Part shown: positions 62,871 to 64,000 of the stretch, piece by piece | Numbering within the stretch: position 1 is the first letter of the stretch | Layout of the letters: every line of letters starts with the position of its first letter | Origin: Sorangium cellulosum So ce56 | GTDB lineage: Bacteria > Myxococcota_A > Polyangia > Polyangiales > Polyangiaceae | Length of the DNA stretch: 64,000 bases | Reading direction: 5' to 3' | Assembly (NCBI RefSeq): GCF_000067165.1 | Contig: NC_010162.1 | Span: 1,984,001 to 2,048,000 of the forward strand | Notes under the pieces: model-generated | The model's database searches: none | What the model saw: only the letters and a program-made list of their open reading frames with translations | What the model was told of the DNA's origin: nothing | Translations under genes and position numbers: made by a program

Positions 62871-62890
62871 GCTGCGCTGCGCTGCGCTGC
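62871..62890. repeat. Pentanucleotide GCTGC repeat
   Basis: Four exact GCTGC units, preceded by CCTGC at 62866, run without gaps. It is upstream of the kinase gene and could vary in length by slippage. Confidence 0.75.
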
Positions 62891-63263
62891 CGACCGACAG
62901 GCAGGATCGGTACCAGCGGTGAGCGGTCGGCGCCGCGGCGGTCCAGGCGTCCGATGATCGGCTCGACGCGCCGGCCGCGGCGTGGCGGCCGGCCAGGGCG
63001 AGCCGCGTATATCGCAGCGCAGCCGGACGCCGTCTGCCGAGCTCGGCCTTGAGCGGACCCCTCACCGTATCGTCCGCTGGCGCGCGAGAGCGCGAGTGAT
63101 GGGGGGAGAGACGACGGGAGAGGAAGCGGGGGAGACGTCAGGCCACGAGGGCCCCTGGCCCCTGGCCCCGCGGGAACGCGGGAACGCGCGAACTCGAGAA
63201 CAGCGCGTTCATTCGTCCGCGGTCGTCCACGGTCGTCCAGGATGTCATCTGCTTGCGTCATCC

Positions 63264-63277
63264 CGCAATCGATTGCG
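63264..63277. promoter_or_regulatory. 14-bp perfect palindrome, candidate operator
   Basis: CGCAATCGATTGCG reads the same on both strands and lies in a lower-GC patch about 215 bases before the serine hydrolase start. A dimeric regulator site is possible. Confidence 0.4.
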
Positions 63278-63492
63278 CTTCCATTCCAGTCGTGCCAACT
63301 CCATTGAAGGGGACGCGCCGGACCTCTCAGCTGAAACCAGCGGCCAGGTAGCAGCTCTTTTTGGCGGTGCAGCTCGAAGGGGAGACGGCAGGTCACGCTG
63401 GCGTACAAATTGCGAGCCTTCACGCCAGACGCCCACGCTGAATGCGCCTCCGGCCCTCCGGGGGGCAAGCGCCGTGGAAGGATTCGTTCTTC

Positions 63493-64000
63493 ATGAAAGC
63501 AAGGTTGGGAACAGCCATGATCGATCAACGACGAGCGGTCAACCGCAGGATGTTCTTGCAAGGGATGACCCAGTTCGCCTCGGTGGCCGCCGCGGCGCCC
63601 GCGCTCGGTTCGGACCCATGGAGAGGCGCCTGCTCGACGACGCTCACCGCGGGGCGGCCCGAGGACGTGAGCATGAGCTCGGAGCGGCTGGAGGACGTCT
63701 TCGCGCGGATCCAGCGCCGCGTGAACGACGCCCTGTTTCCCGGCGCCACCGCGCTTGTCGCGCGGCGCGGGGTCATCGTGGGTCACCGGGCCTTCGGCAG
63801 CAAGGTCCCCGGCGCCGACGAGCCGGTGACGCTCGACACGATCTTCGATGTCCAGTCGATGAGCAAGGTGCTCTCGACGGCGGCGGCGGCCCTCGCGCTC
63901 GTGCAGGAGCGCGTGATTCGGCTGGACGCGCCGGTCGCCAGGTACCTGCCGGAGTTCGCCGCCAACGGAAAGGCGGCCGTCACCGTCTACGACATGCTCC
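63493..64000 (+). CDS. Tat-exported serine hydrolase (beta-lactamase family), 3' end outside window
   Basis: The visible 169 residues start at ATG 63493 (or 63517). NRRMFLQGM followed by a hydrophobic Ala-rich stretch is a twin-arginine export signal. The active-site Ser-x-x-Lys appears as SMSK in FDVQSMSKVLS, preceded by the usual GATALVARRG strand, and followed by LDAPVARYLPEF. This is the class C beta-lactamase / EstB esterase / D-Ala-D-Ala carboxypeptidase superfamily. The YxN motif lies beyond the window, so penicillin binding or esterase activity cannot be told apart. GGAAGGA is 10 bases upstream. Confidence 0.85.
   Translation, partial: MKARLGTAMIDQRRAVNRRMFLQGMTQFASVAAAAPALGSDPWRGACSTTLTAGRPEDVSMSSERLEDVFARIQRRVNDALFPGATALVARRGVIVGHRAFGSKVPGADEPVTLDTIFDVQSMSKVLSTAAAALALVQERVIRLDAPVARYLPEFAANGKAAVTVYDML

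Larger units (their letters stand above)
62809..63492. other. 684-bp intergenic region
   Basis: No gene with convincing composition is visible; the open minus-strand frame is a read-through of the kinase frame. The region contains a GCTGC pentanucleotide run (62871-62890), several short GC-rich direct repeats, the palindrome at 63264-63277 and a GGAAGGA site for the next gene. Confidence 0.55.

Noticed and set aside
56701..62922. A 2073-codon open frame on the plus strand opposite the hybrid kinase
   Set aside because: It is the antisense of a gene with clear domains; its translation is Arg/Glu/Pro-rich without structure, as expected of the reverse strand of GC-rich codons.
62809..63786. A 326-residue N-terminal extension of the hybrid kinase
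   Set aside because: The frame is open, but its translation is low-complexity and overlaps the serine hydrolase on the other strand; the ATG at 62808 starts the conserved kinase-like sequence.

Overview
The window looks like chromosomal DNA of a cellulolytic myxobacterium of the Sorangium/Polyangiales type. The evidence is very high GC, genes packed on both strands, GTG/TTG starts, a MYXO-CTERM sorting tail (14132-15307), an MglA-type GTPase (54476-55066), an FHA plus sigma-54 activator, a giant kinase/ATPase/histidine-kinase hybrid, and plant-polysaccharide lipoproteins with Gly-rich or Ser/Thr-rich linkers. This assignment is an inference from gene content. I recognised no tRNA, rRNA, CRISPR array, insertion sequence or prophage.

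Layout. 1-2655 holds two tandem family 2B encapsulin shell genes with an inserted cyclic-nucleotide-binding fold; the first is cut by the window edge. They are followed by an MscS channel, an M1 metallopeptidase lipoprotein, a StyA-like flavoprotein and a zinc-ribbon protein. 9677-13975 carries small secreted proteins, an alpha/beta hydrolase and a DUF2089/membrane-protein pair with a near-consensus promoter. 14132-22634 has a heparin-lyase-like MYXO-CTERM protein, an aldose-1-epimerase-like protein, an AbiEii-like nucleotidyltransferase with a tiny partner, an LEA14-type lipoprotein, an alpha/beta hydrolase, a membrane-anchored MutS-like ATPase and transaldolase. 22939-25620 is a glycan-type cluster (two methyltransferases and a polysaccharide deacetylase). 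27041-29978 is a translationally coupled ACP / CMAS-like methyltransferase / fatty acyl-AMP ligase operon.

30536-39594 has a GH5 cellulase, a large secreted protein, a MATE transporter, a DUF2325-like protein, an FHA/sigma-54 activator, an Smr protein and a GAF histidine kinase. 39800-40975 contains two decayed genes. 41381-44803 is a five-gene operon joining PATAN/DUF4388 proteins, a ParA/MinD ATPase and two Roadblock-like proteins. Next come a possible heme-oxygenase-fold protein, an EmrB-type transporter and a PD40 fragment. 48494-52828 is a pectin island: a GH43 arabinanase and a rhamnogalacturonan acetylesterase flank a sigma-factor / anti-sigma-TPR / 56-aa operon, and the two enzyme genes share a conserved upstream element. 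The right end has YCII proteins, MglA, an unknown 415-aa protein, the 1975-aa hybrid kinase and the start of a Tat-exported serine hydrolase.

The observations I rate highest are the PATAN-ParA-Roadblock operon, the ACP-methyltransferase-FAAL operon, the paired encapsulin shells, the shared upstream element of the two pectin genes, and the giant hybrid kinase whose kinase domain lacks its catalytic aspartates.
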